Source of the DNA: Planctomycetota bacterium
GTDB taxonomy: Bacteria; Planctomycetota; UBA1135; GCA-002686595
Direction of reading: 5' to 3'
NCBI GenBank assembly: GCA_029259635.1
Contig: JAJDEU010000025.1
Location: 1-64,000, forward strand
Length of the DNA: 64,000 nt
Numbering within the stretch: the first letter of the stretch is position 1; each line of letters opens with the position of its first letter. The notes beneath the pieces are model-generated. The model was not told the DNA's origin and did not search any database. It saw nothing but the letters and a program-made list of their open reading frames with translations. A program made the translations under genes and the position numbers. This document shows, piece after piece, positions 63,330 through 64,000 of this stretch.

Positions 63330-64000
63330 CTAGTTGGTCTGAAAGAGAGCGCCGGCAACCCAATCGTAAGTTCCATTGGCCGAGCGAGACGAGCCACCGC
63401 TCACGGAAGATGAGGTGCCGAGCGCCAGGCCTCCGTATCCGCCACTCACGGATGAGTAAGCGCCCGAGGCCTCATTGGCCCTGCCGCCACTGACCGTCGC
63501 ACAGGTGTTCTTTGCGGAGTTGAACCTTCCGCCGGTGACGGTCGCGTACAGGCCGGTGGTCACGTTGTACTTTCCGCCGGTGATCGACGAAAATGTGGCG
63601 TCGCAGGAGTTGGCATATCCGCCGCTAATGGAGGTAAACGTGCCCGTCGTGATGTTGGTGTGACCGCCGGTAATGGAAGAGCGGGAGCCGTAGGCGATGT
63701 TTTGGAATCCGCCGGCCACCGAGGCCGAGTCGCCGTCCGCCGTGCCGAGCCTTCCGCCCGAGACCGATGAATGGATTCCGCTCGCGAGGTTTTCGTGGCC
63801 GCCGCTGGCCGAGGAATAGTCTCCGCTTGCCAGGTTGGAGAAGCCGCCTGTAATCGACGATCTGGATCCACTAGCGGTGTTGTTTCGCCCTCCGCTGACG
63901 CTCGACATGCTGCCCGTGGTGAGGTTGAGGATGCCGCCGCCAACCGCAGAGGCATAGCCGCTGGCCATGTTCGAATAGCCGCCGCTGACGGAGGAGCTCA
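63330..64000 (-). CDS. Surface protein of 15-residue repeats (partial, 5' end outside window)
   Basis: The reading frame continues past the window edge, so only the C-terminal 223 residues are seen. They form at least 13 repeats of 15 residues with the pattern S-S-(V/I)-(S/T)-G-G-x-x-N-x-A-S-G-x-x (45 bp at DNA level). This is like the stacked turns of YadA/Hep_Hag head domains. The chain ends DWVAGALFQTN without a YadA anchor, so it is not a standard trimeric autotransporter. It is probably a secreted or surface fibre. The DNA repeats are prone to copy-number change. Confidence 0.75.
   Translation of the reverse strand, partial: SSSVSGGYSNMASGYASAVGGGILNLTTGSMSSVSGGRNNTASGSRSSITGGFSNLASGDYSSASGGHENLASGIHSSVSGGRLGTADGDSASVAGGFQNIAYGSRSSITGGHTNITTGTFTSISGGYANSCDATFSSITGGKYNVTTGLYATVTGGRFNSAKNTCATVSGGRANEASGAYSSVSGGYGGLALGTSSSVSGGSSRSANGTYDWVAGALFQTN

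Overview
The window reads as chromosomal DNA of a Gram-negative bacterium with a GC-rich genome. It holds the replication-origin neighbourhood (dnaA, dnaN, dciA, gyrB), a chromosomal ParA/ParB/parS system, and genes for Kdo synthesis and lipopolysaccharide export (kdsD, kdsC, an LptC/LptA-type protein, an LptD-like protein), which imply an outer membrane. The gene order dnaA-dnaN-dciA-gyrB without recF, the style of DnaA, a compact RpoD-like sigma factor and a large soluble protein ending in an HPr-like domain make me think of Planctomycetota or a similarly deep lineage. That is an inference from memory, not a proven assignment.

Layout. 1-820: no convincing gene, one copy of a small repeat. 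821-5566: a TIM-barrel isomerase-like protein, a small membrane protein, a D-amino-acid dehydrogenase-like flavoenzyme and a GT-C-like membrane protein. 5618-10241 (minus strand): rsmB, fmt, trxA, scpA and a site-2 protease, interrupted by a 163-bp element with 24-bp perfect inverted ends. 10459-11466: kdsD, ending in a palindromic repeat. 11649-18004: an unusual surface/polyphosphate locus with a CotH-kinase-like protein carrying a beta-helix, an ILEI/FAM3-like secreted protein and a calcineurin-like phosphoesterase on the plus strand, facing a VTC-type polyphosphate polymerase and a DUF4956 membrane protein on the minus strand. 18307-24330: kdsC, lptC/A, lptD and a TatA-type gene. 24482-32757: a tightly overlapping eight-gene sugar operon with a SpsF/PseG fusion, a PfkB kinase, a GmhA-like SIS protein, a sugar-1-phosphate nucleotidyltransferase, an epimerase, a transketolase split into two subunits and an unrecognised GT-B-like protein.

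32816-43093 is the origin region on the minus strand: a MshEN-domain protein, gyrB, dciA, dnaN, a 781-bp oriC candidate, dnaA, a cysteine desulfurase and parA. 43419-49026 (minus strand) is a housekeeping run: bshC, pyrF, a DUF502 protein, hemW and a sigma-70 factor. 49480-52640 carries the HPr-domain protein, a membrane protein and parB; a perfect palindromic parS lies just before parB and a near-perfect one 0.9 kb upstream. A 21-bp perfect hairpin separates parB from a convergent cyclophilin. 54120-59404 (plus strand): a DUF374 acyltransferase, a DUF72 protein, an alpha/beta hydrolase, an SGNH hydrolase and a processive GT2 glycosyltransferase. 59522-64000: a Tat/lipoprotein TRAP substrate-binding protein, an orphan lipoprotein, a decayed fragment of a second TRAP gene, a monooxygenase-fold membrane protein, and the 3' end of a surface protein built of 45-bp repeats.

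Taken together, much of the non-housekeeping content concerns the envelope: Kdo and LPS export, a heptose-like sugar operon, and a polyphosphate/CotH locus. The last of these is the best candidate here for an incompletely described system.
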